NCBI RefSeq assembly: GCF_021018895.1 | Contig: NC_079382.1 | Span: 17,684,501-17,748,500 of the forward strand | Reading direction: 5' to 3' | DNA: 64,000 bases | Origin: Seriola aureovittata | Lineage: Eukaryota > Chordata > Actinopteri > Carangiformes > Carangidae | In this document: one piece after another, positions 13,901 to 26,100 of the stretch | Layout of the letters: every line of letters begins with the position of its first letter | Numbering within the stretch: position 1 is the stretch's first letter | Notes under the pieces: generated by a model | Told to the model about the DNA's origin: nothing | Databases searched by the model: none | Seen by the model: the letters and a program-made list of their open reading frames with translations, nothing else | Translations under genes and position numbers: made by a program

Positions 13901-15310
13901 CCTCTGCAGGTGTGCATCAGCCTCATAAAGAGATGTCTGTGTGCATCATGTTTGCCCTCTGCCCATTTCATCATTAAGGTATCGGGACGAGAAAATAAGC
14001 AGCGTGGGGGAAAAGCGGCCGGCCTTCTAGGTTTACCAATTTATGAAGTAGCTTTCATGAGCGAGGGGGCCCCCGCGGCAGTTCCTGTTGAACACACGGC
14101 TGTCTGTTTGCAAAGGGAGACCTCACGGTCTGCCCATCCTGGCTTGTTACCCCATGTCCACGCACTCCCCCCTTGCAACCCCTTACACATACCACTAACT
14201 GCTTACTCACTCTTTTTTTGTCTCTCACGCCACCCCACAGCCTTACGATCCCTTTAATTCTCCCTCATTCCCAATCTTTCGTCCGCCTTCACCCTCGTCT
14301 GGAATGTTTTTACACAGAGGGAAAATAAACCGCCATATACCAACGCCCGGCACTCAAATCTCCTCACATCTCCTCCATTTAGAGCGAGATTCAGAAGAGG
14401 GATGAAGAGGAGAGGCGAGGAAGAGCACATGGCAGCTGACATGCAATTGTAAACTTAGCTGCCTTGGAAATGTTTACCTGGACATCCAGTGTCATACTTT
14501 CCTTGGGTGTTGCTGTTCTGCGCTCGCAGAATGGCGCCTTTGTGAGTGAGAGTTCAGCGCTCTACGCACACTCCTGGCCCCCTCCGCTTGTCTTTCAAGC
14601 AAATGCCTCATCATATCCCAGCACAAGAGGAAAGGTTCTTACCTGGGCCCCCAAAAATCCACCTAACGATCATCACCCCCGTACTCATTTTTGTCTAAAC
14701 CCTTAGGAAATGTGTTTTTAAATCATCCTAACCCACCCCTTCTCTGCTCAATGTGTTTTCACGTGTTAAATTAAGAAGTGCAATTCAGTTAGCGTTTACC
14801 TGCTCGAGGCCACGCAGTGTAGATTTGCTTTGGCACCCACTGAACAGGGTGTTTCTTTATACAGCACCGTCTTTCATGTGTTACATAATGAAATGACACA
14901 CGAAGGAGTGAAAGTATAGTCAGAAATGGAAAAAGGATTTATCATTGCCAAAACAATTTCCACACCATATCCACTGAGTTGAAGTCACAAACGGTTCCAG
15001 AGGGGTTTTAGTATTTTTGTCACAAGCCTTTGGCTGCACCACTCTCTGTGGTTCACGTTGGATCCGTTCTCATCTCTGTTCTGCTTCCAGCTCTTGGAAT
15101 GGCATATAAAAATGTAAAATGTCAATGTAAATTTAGTTGTTTTCATTTTACATCTATTTTCACCATCGGATCAAAGTTGAAAACGAAACCGTACACAGTG
15201 TATCTGCTGTTAGGTTGTAGCAGAGGTCATGAGGTATCTGGAAAGATGTTCTGTTAGTGGTTTTCGTCTGAGATAGGTTTGGTGGTTTATGCTTCAGGCC
15301 ACCTGTCAGC
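7913..15310. other. No gene recognised
   Basis: AT-rich intergenic or intronic sequence. Its open frames at 8650-9021, 9109-9492, 11157-11555 and 10478-10771 lack supporting splice context. A tandem copy of a roughly 20-base unit (AAATCATAGACCGCGTTT) occurs at 11684-11728. Confidence 0.5.
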
Positions 15311-15644
15311 TCTTAAGTCCCATACTCACTATCCCTTTAGCTCCGTTTTGGAGAAAAATATCAGATTCTCTGAACTTTTCCACTTTGTTCACCAGCTAGT
15401 CGCTAACTTTGCCTGGGAGCATTGGTGCTGATCAGGAAGTGAACAGCTGCCTGTTTTCTTCTGGAAACAACAGTGATGATGTTGGGGATAGTGAAACATT
15501 AAAGCTGCAGGTCATAAAGCCAAAACATTGAGCTGAAAGACACAAAAAAGTTTGGTAATTTGCTGTAAAACTATTATCTCAAATCACAGACTTAAATCAC
15601 TTAATCCATTATTTGAATAAAAATATGGATTCTAGCAGCTTTAA
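15311..15644 (+). repeat. Dispersed teleost repeat, family A copy 2
   Basis: Same orientation and anchor order as copy 1: CATACTCACTATCCCTTTAG, GTTCACCAGCTAGTCGCTAAC, AACATTGAGCTGAAAGACAC, end GCAGCTTTAA. It has diverged by substitutions and small indels. Confidence 0.65.
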
Positions 15645-18600
15645 AGCTCCTTGTCTGGAATTTGAATGTGATTATGGCATCACTCTGATGGTTTTATTTT
15701 TTGTTTTATAATGAAAGTCGGTGACTGAGGTGAAAATCACTGAAATTAGTTGCAGCACAGATTTCAAGGAAAAACTCAAAGTCACATAACAGGGAGACCC
15801 AACGCACAGGAGCCACCTCTGCAGGTGGGCATTCTCCGTGTGAATCGTTAAAGCTGTAGAGACTCTCTGATAGCTATCAATCTATGACTGATGCTGGGGC
15901 CAGGGGCCTCGGGGTGCGCTAAGTCTTCAGGGGCCTTCAGGGGCACAAAATGTCCCTCAGGCCAGGGCCAACTTGGGTCAGTTTACCATGCACCAGTACT
16001 GCAGACCAAGGGCCCATCAGATAAGATGTTTCGGGACATTCCTGAGTGGGAGGCCCCCTCCTCCAGGGTCTGAGCAGGGATTCCTGCAGAGCGCTGGGGA
16101 AACGGCTCCCTCTGGAATGCTGGGATTTGATTGATCCTTTGGAGGATCAGGCTAAACCTACAGGAGCTGATCTGGACCCCATTCCAGCTAGTCCTATGGT
16201 CCAGGTACACAGGAAAAACTGAAGCTAATATTATGAGAGATTAATTGTTCTGTATTGTCAGCACTATAACACTTAATAATACTTTGTATTGGTTCCAGCA
16301 ATGAGAATTTGTTGGACATGCTCCGATTCATTTATACTTGAAGGCTGTGTTTTGTTTTCGGTGTAAGAGCTCTTTTTCATGCTACACATCCCACAGATCA
16401 CCAGTCAATCCAGCAGGACACTGGTGTCCATTTTTGTGGATTTTCTGTGCAATTTGAGTTTCTGACTGCGATATTCTTCATTTGTTGATGTATGGTGGTT
16501 GTCGCTGCTCATGCTTACAAATGGTCCCGCTTGTTTCCCCTTCTGTTTATTCCAAACAATCCACTGCTGCAGCCCACATGTAAAGCTGCAGCCCAGAGAA
16601 ATTGTTTTTATGCCTCCCAGATATTGGTCAAAGGTCAACTTCATTTTGACATCACAGTGTTCTGCAAAAAAAACACTTTTGTGGCCATTATTCCACACCA
16701 TAACTCAGGAATAGAAGGGGAGATTGTGACCATATTTCACATTTGGTCAGACACTGAATTGGTGACTCTAATCTTGGGTGCCCACCTTGAAACTGTGGGG
16801 ATTGTGTAGATTTTCTGTGCTGCCGGGTTGAAAATGTGTGTGAAGCATCCTTGTTTAAGAATTTGCAGCTTATTTGCAGCAATATCTCTATTTGAAGCTC
16901 TGTCGACTGTCATGGCAACGACCCTGTGTTCGATCAGAATCAAGCATCACATTGCAGGGCCAATGCAGGCAGCTATGGCCGGCCATAGTCTTAAGCCTTT
17001 ATTTATATTATGGGTTAGGGTTAGCCCTAATACATAGCAACTCCAAAACAAGCATTTTAATATTTTCATATGTGTATCATGTGCTCTCATTCTAACACAA
17101 TGTAATGTGATGTGTTCTCTGTAAATAACCTTTTTTTTTTTCAATAGAAACATGGTGTATGTGAGTGATTTTCTCTGTGTTATGTTATATTAAATTCCAA
17201 TCATCCTATCCCTTAAATCAGATATGACAAAAAACTATAGCCAACATTATTGTCTGTACTGTCCCATGCATTGCCACAAAATGTCAAGGCACTTAATGCA
17301 CAAACACAGCTGAGAAACTGCTGTAGCAGAAGCTATTTGTTTTCCTTTGAAATCAAAGGAAGGAAAATTGCATTTAGACCTCATTAGGAACAGAGGAAAC
17401 CGTGAACATAATAATGAGATGTGGAACACCGATCCTAAGTCAGTAAGCTAAGCTGCGAAACCAGTGAAAGCAAGTGACTACATGCATAAACTGTGAGGCT
17501 TTGCTTAAAAGAACATCATTATGGAAGCGCATGTCCAGGTGCAGGCTTTAATGAAAATGCCTACACACAGTCCGTCCCAGCTGGTGTTAGCAGAGAGGTT
17601 TGGGAGCCGGTAAACGCAGTGAACCAAGATGAAGTATCATCAGAGAGGTGAAAAACATTATGAGAGTTGAAGGATATTTGTATGCTAAGCGTGGGCACGA
17701 CAAGACCCACTATGAGTACATTAGACAAAAAATGCTCCTGGAGTGTTATTCGAGAGCACACAGGAAATATCTGCGTTTCTTACAGGAAGCCTGTTCGTAC
17801 ACAACGATGCTGTTCAGTTTAAAAAGTCCGGTAATGTTGCAGCATTTAATAAATAGAGTTGTGCCATACTTACATAATTTACAGTGATGTGGTTGTGCAG
17901 GTCCAATCCAGTGGCAGCAGTGGTGTGTGTGCGCTCAAACTGTTTAATATAGTAAAAATCTACTTTACAATACATACAGTTAAAATAAAACTCCTCTAGC
18001 CAATCATTGTTTTCTGACACAAATCTCCCAGCTTCTATTTCTCTGGAGTTCAAGAGGGGCAGAGACACTTTAGGTTCATTCTGAGGTTCAGTTTCTATGA
18101 GGCTGAGTACATTTCGAAGTAACACCCAAAGTGAAGACTCGCAGGCTTTAGAAGATTCAGCTCATAAGTGTCTGAACAAATGGTTCAGGGTGTTGGAGGA
18201 ACTGAACTTTGAAGGAGGTTTTTCTTATTTCTGGTGCAGAACGCTGAAGTTACGGCTTTACTTCAGCTCTCGATTCAGTTTGCATGTTTCCTTCAATACA
18301 TATTTGTTGTTACGGTCAGTTAACACATCACCCCAGCTAAGACAATTGACAATATTTATAGGATGTAAAACAATAATAAAACTGCTCCATCCTGATGTGA
18401 TGAGCTGCCACTGCTTATATGCTCTGTACATGTTTCCAGACAGTTTAACCACCAGACAGTGGAAGTTTAAAATAACAGATATATAAGATTGAATTTGCTG
18501 GATATGATTACTATTATGTAACAAGCAATTAAGCAAAATTTCTATAAAAGTTCCATTATTAGTTTTGGAAGCATTTTATGTGTCAGTATCAGCTGCCACA

Positions 18601-19133
18601 GACAGCACAGCCGACTTCCCTCACATTTGGTTAAAAAAGTATTATGTTAGTGTTCATCCTACATCCTAACACATCCAAAAGTACCAGTTGAACTTGTTCA
18701 CTGATTGCCGTGTCACACACTTGGACGTCTGTACAGTGGCAGGAGTCTTCCTCTGTCTGGATCAGCAGGTTCACACCATGTCTGCTGTCTGGCCTCTGCC
18801 TCTCCCACGAGCCCGGCAGTTTACAGTCTGCATAAGAGTATCTTTGTGATAGCAGGATGCATGGAACAGACCGATACTGTGCCGGACTGGAGCTCCTGCA
18901 GTCTCAGTTCTGTCTACCACCAACCTTGTATCTTTTTCTATTCATGTTTCTTGCTTTTTCTTTTTTTTTCAGTTTTTCATCTCTATCTGAATTTTCTCCC
19001 CTTGTTGTGTCTCTTTTCCTCACTTTGCTTTTGTTGCACTGGGAGGACAAAGGGTCTTTAGAACTCCCAGCTTTAACTTTAAACTCTCCAGCCGCAGAAT
19101 GTGTGAGAGGTCGAAGGTGCTGGAGAAGATTTT
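15645..19133. other. No gene recognised
   Basis: Several open frames of 60-130 codons overlap on both strands (16.4-18.5 kb) with no consistent exon chain. If the 19.13-20.85 kb model is real, its minus-strand 3' UTR would begin here. Confidence 0.45.
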
Positions 19134-20851
19134 TTACCCCAAAAAGAGATTAGTCCCTCTGTAGCTGAAATCCCAAGGAAGACAACAGACATGCAAAGTG
19201 ATGTTTTTTTCATCACATTTACTGGAAAATCCGTAATTACTGTAACCAAACGGGTGAATGTAAATATTAGTGCTACCAAAAGCAGTGACATCCACCCCAA
19301 TCCCTCCACACACTGTCCCCTGCATGTCAGTGCAGCCACAAATGCCAAGAAGCTCTTTGTCTTTCTTTCTCCAGCACATGCCACGGTTAAAACAAAGGGC
19401 CCACAAATGTCCATCTGGATCACCGTCATTTATCCTGAGCTTGTGGTTCAACTCCAGGCAACAGTTTTGGAGATCCAGATGCTGAGTCTGTGGCCGAGGC
19501 CTGTTGCTTTGTCCAGCAGTGGGAATTATCTTCAGCTTAGTTGTTTTCAGAACCATATCCTGTCTGTTGCTTGGATGACCATTCGTGAACTTCCCTTCTT
19601 CTGTGAATGATAGAATAAAAGATTTCAGTTAATGATAAAAGTAACGATTATGATTTAAGTTAACAAAAGGCAGCACATAACAGCAATCATTCAAAGAGCA
19701 GGTAACTAAACAAACAGACCAAAACAAAATAAATCTGGGCACATCGAATGGATAATCCCAGTAAAACTACACTTCTTATCCAAACCTCAAAAATATTTTA
19801 CAGTTTCCAATGATATAAAATCAGTAAATTCTTCAGTTTGGGAGGCTTGAACTAGTTGGTGTTATGGCTCGAAACTTAACGCAGCGGTTATGCAGAATTC
19901 TCTATGATTAATTATCTGTCGATCAACTAACTGATTGATGGTTTCGCAGTTATTATGATTCAGAATAATTTTCTGGCGTACTGGATGAGATCTGAAGAGT
20001 ACATACTTAACTTGTCATAAAACAAAACCAAACAAACAAATAGATGAAGACAGTCAAAGCTGTTGGGATTCCCGAAAGCACTAAATGTACGATAAAACAT
20101 CTTGAAACAGATGCAAAGTAAAAGTGAGTCAGCTGTGGAAAAAAAAAAAAAAACAAACAAAAAAAACGTGCATCTTGCACTCAGGCTTTGATTCATTGGG
20201 AATAGCTCGTACGTGTATGTGGTTTGAGTTAGAATTCGCTAAAACATTCAGTGTGCTGAAATGCTTCACTTGTACTGAATTAGATGCATGTCCATGTGGA
20301 CCTTTCCAACCAAATGCCCAACTGAACAGACATGAATCTAGCATTCCTGCTGACGCCCGCATTAAGAATAATAGTACAGCCTCGCAGCAAATCAATCAGA
20401 TGAAGGCCAAGAGTTTTTTCCGCAAACTCAAAAACAGACGGCTTTGTTAACTCTCAGCTGTTGAGGTTTTTCGAGGGCATATTTTTAGGCTCCAGCTGGT
20501 TGAAATCCTTTAATACCACACACAAGACTTGGTGAATACCTGTCTGAGATGGTTTATTTTGTTTGCTCACCAATAAGCCCCCAAAAATGCCTATAGACAT
20601 AAAAGTCATTCTTTGTGTGTTCAGATTGGCGGGAGGTTATTTTAAGCCAAAGGAAGCAGTATTGTTTTTTCTTTTTTTTTTTTTTTTTAAATCTGTGAAT
20701 ACAGGTGGTCGTTCCTCACACCAGCTGAAACAGCTCGATCCTCTTTGGTGAAACCGTGTGGTATGACATGTGAAATACAGATCGGCAGTGTCTCACCACA
20801 AATTAACTTCATCTTGGGTTTTAGACATGGCTGCAGGCATTTTGTGTTTGT
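19134..20851 (-). CDS. Tentative cysteine-rich protein, three minus-strand exons
   Basis: Proposed exons in transcript order: 20797-20851, 20540-20590 and 19134-19600 (TAA). Phases agree at both junctions (1 and 1). The acceptors before 20851 and 19600 have good pyrimidine tracts (the latter ends TCTATCATTCACAG). The last exon stays open for 155 codons and its upstream half has coding-like codon use. An ATG at 20817-20815 would start a product beginning MKLICGIFGGLLV, which could be a short secretory signal, followed by about 160 residues with about ten cysteines (for example LQNCCLEL and GICGCTDM). Alternatively the first exon is internal and the gene extends upstream. I do not recognise the family. 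Both other frames of the last exon are also long, which weakens the case; a pseudogene or chance ORF cannot be excluded. Confidence 0.35.
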
Positions 20852-21053
20852 CTGAAATTTACAGTGTACAAATGTATCTTATTTTAAACTGAGTCAGACA
20901 CAAATGCGCAGCAGCTTGTCTTTTTTAATTTTTTTTGCAAAGAAATAATGGAACCAATAATGCAAGACACAAACTAAATGTCTTGTTTTCATGTGGTAGA
21001 GGTGGTGAAGATCGTTTATCCAAGAGAAGAACCACCATTCGACCTATGGCAAG

Positions 21054-21054
<1 letters not shown>

Positions 21055-21096
<42 letters not shown>
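21055..21096. repeat. (ACT)14 microsatellite
   Basis: Fourteen uninterrupted ACT units. In one frame they give a polyleucine run that should not be read as protein. Confidence 0.95.
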
Positions 21097-23559
21097 GCTG
21101 GCTGCAGTAGCTAGGAAGCTCAACAATTCACAATGGATCATTTTTATGATTTTAGCAAAAACTTGAATGAATTAATCATTCTTATTTGGGTAATCCATCC
21201 ATCAGCTGTATGCCATTCATCTGGGTCCAGTTTGCAATAATTGTATTATTTTATGTAGAAAAAAATGTAATATAATGCTGGGAAGGACTGAAAAATAGAA
21301 TATGATTGTAAATTTCAGGCCATATTGTCCCAACTGGTTTCCATCATTGTTTGATTGGTTTGGTCAAGAAACAGGTTTCAATTTTCATTCAATGTGGTTT
21401 TGAAAAGGTCTTTTAAAAGAAGATTCGGTGAAGAGATCAATGGTCTGATTTAGCCGTAGCATCCAGGACCCGTTTACACACAGTGGGGAAATGTAGAACA
21501 GAAAAACGTCAGTGTAGCCCTTGTATTTTTGGTTTTGTTAAGTGTAACAAAGGGTTACTGTTGAGGGTAACAGTTCATCTAACAGTCATATCATATCTGT
21601 ATGAAGCCATGATGAACATTCACATCACGAAGACCTATGTTTGAATGTCAGAATGGCATTACATTCGAAATGTCACATATTCCATGTCTGAAAAGCTTAT
21701 ATAAATCCAGTAGGTTTCCATCATATAACTCTCAATCTCTGTAGCTGCTCTGGCTGACCAACCAACCACTGATGTAAGAGTCAGTAATATGGCAGCAGCA
21801 ACTCTTGTGTCTCATCATAAGAAACAAATTGGCCTTGTCTTTGTTTTGAGCTGCAGTTAAAATCTCTCACGTTTACTTCACACATAAAACAAGGCAGAGG
21901 ACGGAGGCAGCGTGATCTCCTGTCTCTCCAAGTTCAGAGACGGAGAAAGTGCCAAAAACACTGACGTTGCCAAGATACTTTTACTGTGTCGTCATAATCG
22001 CTAATATCCATTCATGTGTTGGAGGCTGAAACATTACTTTTAACAGACGTTGATATAATTAAAGAGCAAATCCTTTCACAGTATCCAGGAGGGAAATGGG
22101 AAAGTAGTCATGCATTGCAAGCCATTACTTTGATGGAGGATTTTCCACATTAATGCAAATGATAGACTGGATAGTGTAATATGAACACCAAGACCTTTCA
22201 TGTAAAGCTGCGGGACATCTTTGTGGATGGCTGCAAAAAGAGAATACATATATTTACTCCAAGCACCTGGAATCTCCACAGTAAAGATTTAATCAAGAAA
22301 TCAAAGTATAAGAGAAGACAGAGCTCGGCTTTCTCCTCCGGCCAGACATCCATCGTTTCCAGTGCCATCTGGCCCTCGAGCATCAACAGCAGCTTTGTAG
22401 GGGGAACCAAGCAGCAGAATTGGCCCTTTGATTTGGCCTATTTCACGTGCAGCGGCCTGCACTCAGCTGGTGGGTGTTCCAGAGCACCTCAGCAGTCAGT
22501 GGTATGATGACGTGTAGCGGTGTAGGACCTCGCTGCTGTCTTTTCAAAGGTCAAAGTGCTGGCGAACAAGCTGAGCAGTTGTCAAACAGCAGCAGCAGCA
22601 GCTTGCAGCATCAGCTGAGGCCAAGACTCAGAGGGGCTCAGCTATCTGAAGGAGGGAGGAGGAAGAGGAGGAGATAGGAGGGTGGAGGCTCTTCTGGTAG
22701 AAGCCAAGCGAGCCCTCTGTTTACTGGTATGTGACAGGCCTCTGTCCTCGACACAGAGCTGCTACAACCCAAAGTTAAAGCCACTGACATTAACCTTGAG
22801 TTGAAGATTCTGAACACCTCAGCCTCTCTCCAACTGAAATCACCAGCTAAGTGCTACCAGACCTGTGCTGGATAATACAGGTTATAGCCTCTTAAATGAT
22901 GTAATCTTACACCATATGAAGCAGTTAACACATGGGAGACTCTGCGGGGTGTGATCACAGTATTTATCACTTCTGTCGGTGTTAACAGGGACCACAACAT
23001 AACCACAGTAGCTACATCACATGGAGGGAAATTACCACATTAACTGATACCATAACTGCTTTTATGTTCTTGTTATTACACCTCCTGTTTGTGATCCTCG
23101 TTAAATTTCTTTGGTGGTCTTTGCTCTGCGCGATTGCACATACTACAGTGAGACTAGGAGTGGTTTCCTGGGTGGGAATGCAAGGCTTGTGTGTGTGTAT
23201 GTTAGAAAAGAAGTGAGAATGACAGCAACACACACAATTGATGCAAATTAAAGCAAAATATATGACAGACAAACAGAAATACACATTTTAAGCATGTTTT
23301 GTCAGTGTCTGTGATTGGTCTGCTGATATGAGGTCTCTCTTTCAGGACCGAGGTGTTCAAAGGTTTTTGACCAATGACTCCTGGTTTCCTCTTGTACTCA
23401 GTCAGAGTTGACACTTAAACACAGAAGCAATGTTAAAGAGAGGCCCTACTGCATGTGTCATCTATGTGACTGTAAGTTCTTTTGTTGTCACTTCACATTA
23501 CTGTGAATTGACCATTGTGTGTTCAAACATCTATAGGCCAGTGAGTCCCGGCTGTTTTT

Positions 23560-23750
23560 AGCTTGTGACAGACACAACACAGAACAAGGTGTACTTGCAA
23601 CCGCTCATCACCGCTCATGTTTTCCAGAGAAGGAAAAATATTCATCAATTTTACCTCACTGGAAAAAGAGAAGAAGGACATTTTTGTTAAAGAGATGTTT
23701 TTTATGCAACCCTTTGTGGGGGATCCTGGCCCCCAAGTTGGGAACCAGTG
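23560..23750 (-). repeat. hAT-like element, copy 2 (inverted)
   Basis: The right edge at 23728-23750 is the reverse complement of the CACTGGTTCCCAACTTGGGG terminus seen at 7683. The remainder toward 23560 is diverged, so the left boundary is approximate. Confidence 0.5.
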
Positions 23751-25423
23751 ATCTGGTTTTTGAGAGCTAATACTAAAGCCATGTTCAAAAAGCACTGCAA
23801 GAAACAAATGCAGCCCCTGCTAGACAGGACTCATGTGAAAACAAAAAGAAACACCCAGCAAAAGTTGTTAACATGATGCAACTTTCACTGCTATACAATT
23901 CAGTCTCCCGGACCGAAACGTTCAGATGATCCATAAATTGTGATGCAGAGGAGGAGCAGTGTGCGGGTTATTGTTTTTTTCCAAGACTGTGAAAGTGACA
24001 CTTTCCAACGCACCTGCATCTAAGACATTTGGATGTGTGAATATCTTCTTAGAGAAAACTGCAATACAATAAAACATCACCTGGCAATTGGTCTGTTAAT
24101 AACATATAAGTGCATATTCTTGCTGGAGCACTTCATAACATAAACATTGTACTTCTGCTGTTTTTCAAAAATACAACCAGACAATCGTTGTGTTGAAGGA
24201 TAAAACAATTTTCTTTGTTACTTTCCAGAGTGCTTCAGGATCACACCCACCCTTAAAACAACATGCCTCCACCAATGCAACCCCTTTCTTTTGAGGTGAT
24301 GTTATGACAATGTTTGGCAAATTTTATTCCAGAATTTTGTCTGAAACTGCCTCCAAACAAAGCTTTCATTTAGATCATCACTGAAACAAATACTATTGGT
24401 TCCTTGAGGCAGTGATACACTATCCCCTCATATTTATTATAATAAAATGAATGAATTGTGCAATGTAAACACTGTGGTCTAAGAAGAATTACGATCACAC
24501 CCGAGCTGGGCCACGTTGATTGTTCAGAGCCCACAAAGGCCATTAACGGTCAAAATCAGCCCAGTATTTTGGCAAACGACTCCATGACTCTGCCCCATGT
24601 AAAACATATTTTTGTTGCAATAAATGAAATTCAATCATCGTTTTACCTCTTGAGCCAAGATGAAGAGACCCATTACATTTGATTTGAGTCAGGTCAGAGC
24701 AGACGATCACATCCCTGTGGTGTGGCACAGACCCAGCCCCTCACACCCTCTTCCTGCGTATGGCATGGACAGCATATGAATTAGATTCAGTACAGAGGGC
24801 CTGTGTCTGATCTGGGTCAGGAGCACCGTTACTGCGGCTTGTATTTACTAGCTGGTACTGGGCCAGAGCACTCTGATCAGACCAACGTGAAGTCTGGATC
24901 ACCAGGTCTTTAGGTCTAGGTCTGTAGCCGAGTTAGCTACTAAGACCACCAGGGCCAGGAGTTCAAAGCCTCGTCCTGCTCTATAAGCTCAGTATTGATA
25001 AGGATATTGTGATTTTTGACTATTGATAGCAAATATGCTACATGCTAAATAGTGCATATGACTTCAGGGTTCACTGGGTCAAAGCTTGCACCTAATGGTT
25101 TGCATTGTCTGCCAAAAGTCAGCTGCAAATATTTGTCTGTCGTCTTATCACAGCAGACGAAGCAATGCAGCGAATGATTGCCGCGTCTATGCCTCCTGAA
25201 TGATACAACACTCCTCTTTCCTACATACAGACATGCTCAGTGACTCCTTCATTCGCTCACTCACACCCCGGGACTGTTTGCAAACTTCCCTCTGCCAGCT
25301 GACAACCACAGGCCTGTCTCACAGCTTTCCCCAGCAGACCTCTCCCCCTCCTCCCTCCAAATCTGTTGACTTTACCCACTTTGTTTGGAAAGGAGGAAAA
25401 GAGAGCAGTGGGCCAAGGGGCCT

Positions 25424-25425
<2 letters not shown>

Positions 25426-25472
<47 letters not shown>
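25426..25472. repeat. (GA)n microsatellite
   Basis: About 23 uninterrupted GA units. They create Arg-Glu or Ser-Leu repeat ORFs on the two strands that are not genes. Confidence 0.95.
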
Positions 25473-25475
<3 letters not shown>

Positions 25476-25709
25476 CAAACCAGCCAAAGGCCTCAGTGAA
25501 GCAGCCTGAAGGCCGGCCCTGTTCCCTGAACCCTGACAGGAGAGGTACTGAGAGGACAGTGGACAAAAGTGAGGAGGTGGAATCTAATGGTAAAATGTTC
25601 AATTAATTTTCCAATGACAGGCACAAACATTCTTGTTTAACTTGAACCTGCATTAATAGCACAACAAGCAATAAGCTGAACATTGGCATATTATCACCTT
25701 ATAACTGCT

Positions 25710-26057
25710 CTTCGTCTGGTCTTCAATCAGCCCAAAAGGACACATGTCATAGACCTACACTGGCTACCCACGGCTGCCCGGATCAAATTCAAGTCATTAA
25801 CGCTGCCTTCAGAGCCACTTCTGGGTCTGCACCCACCTACTTGAATTCAATCATACAGCCTTATGCTCCTTCATGGCCACATTTTGTCTGGTGATGCCAT
25901 CCCTGAACACAAGGCAATCTCAATCCAGACTGTTCTCATCTGTGGTTCCCCGATGGTGGAACGAACTACCGAATCCTATCAGAGAAGGGGCGTCCCTCTC
26001 TATCTTCAAGAATCTCTTGAAAACTCCTCTCTTCGGAGAGTACCTCCTTTCCTAAAA
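25710..26057 (+). mobile_element. 3' end of an L2-like LINE, degenerate
   Basis: The plus strand contains reverse-transcriptase C-terminal signatures: DLHWLPTAARIKFKSLTL near 25755, then SRLFSSVVPRWWNELPNPI near 25930-25986 and LSIFKNLLKTPLF just before 26035. Frameshifts and a stop lie between the blocks. An ATT microsatellite follows directly (26058-26100), as often happens at LINE 3' tails. Only the last few hundred bases of the element are present. The clade assignment is from memory. Confidence 0.7.
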
Positions 26058-26067
26058 CTCATTATTA

Positions 26068-26098
<31 letters not shown>

Positions 26099-26100
26099 GT
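26058..26100. repeat. (ATT)n microsatellite at LINE tail
   Basis: Around 14 ATT units immediately after the L2-like fragment. It probably derives from the element's 3' tail. Confidence 0.9.

Larger units (their letters stand above)
20852..25709. other. No gene recognised; microsatellites and one inverted hAT-like copy
   Basis: The 22181-22507 and 22447-22677 open frames run over a CAG/AGC-rich patch (22590-22610) and show no splice partners. Upstream exons of the 19-21 kb model could lie here but none could be defended. Confidence 0.45.

Noticed and set aside
13811..14257. 148-codon plus-strand ORF, the second longest in the window
   Set aside because: It lies in a locally GC-rich patch, has no recognisable motif, and has no splice-consistent neighbours.
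20978..21166. ORF with a polyleucine run that looks like a membrane helix
   Set aside because: It comes from (ACT)14; no splice or start context.
25200..25606. Four overlapping ORFs with Arg-Glu or Ser-Leu repeats
   Set aside because: They are translations of the (GA)n tract, not a coiled coil or RE-rich protein.
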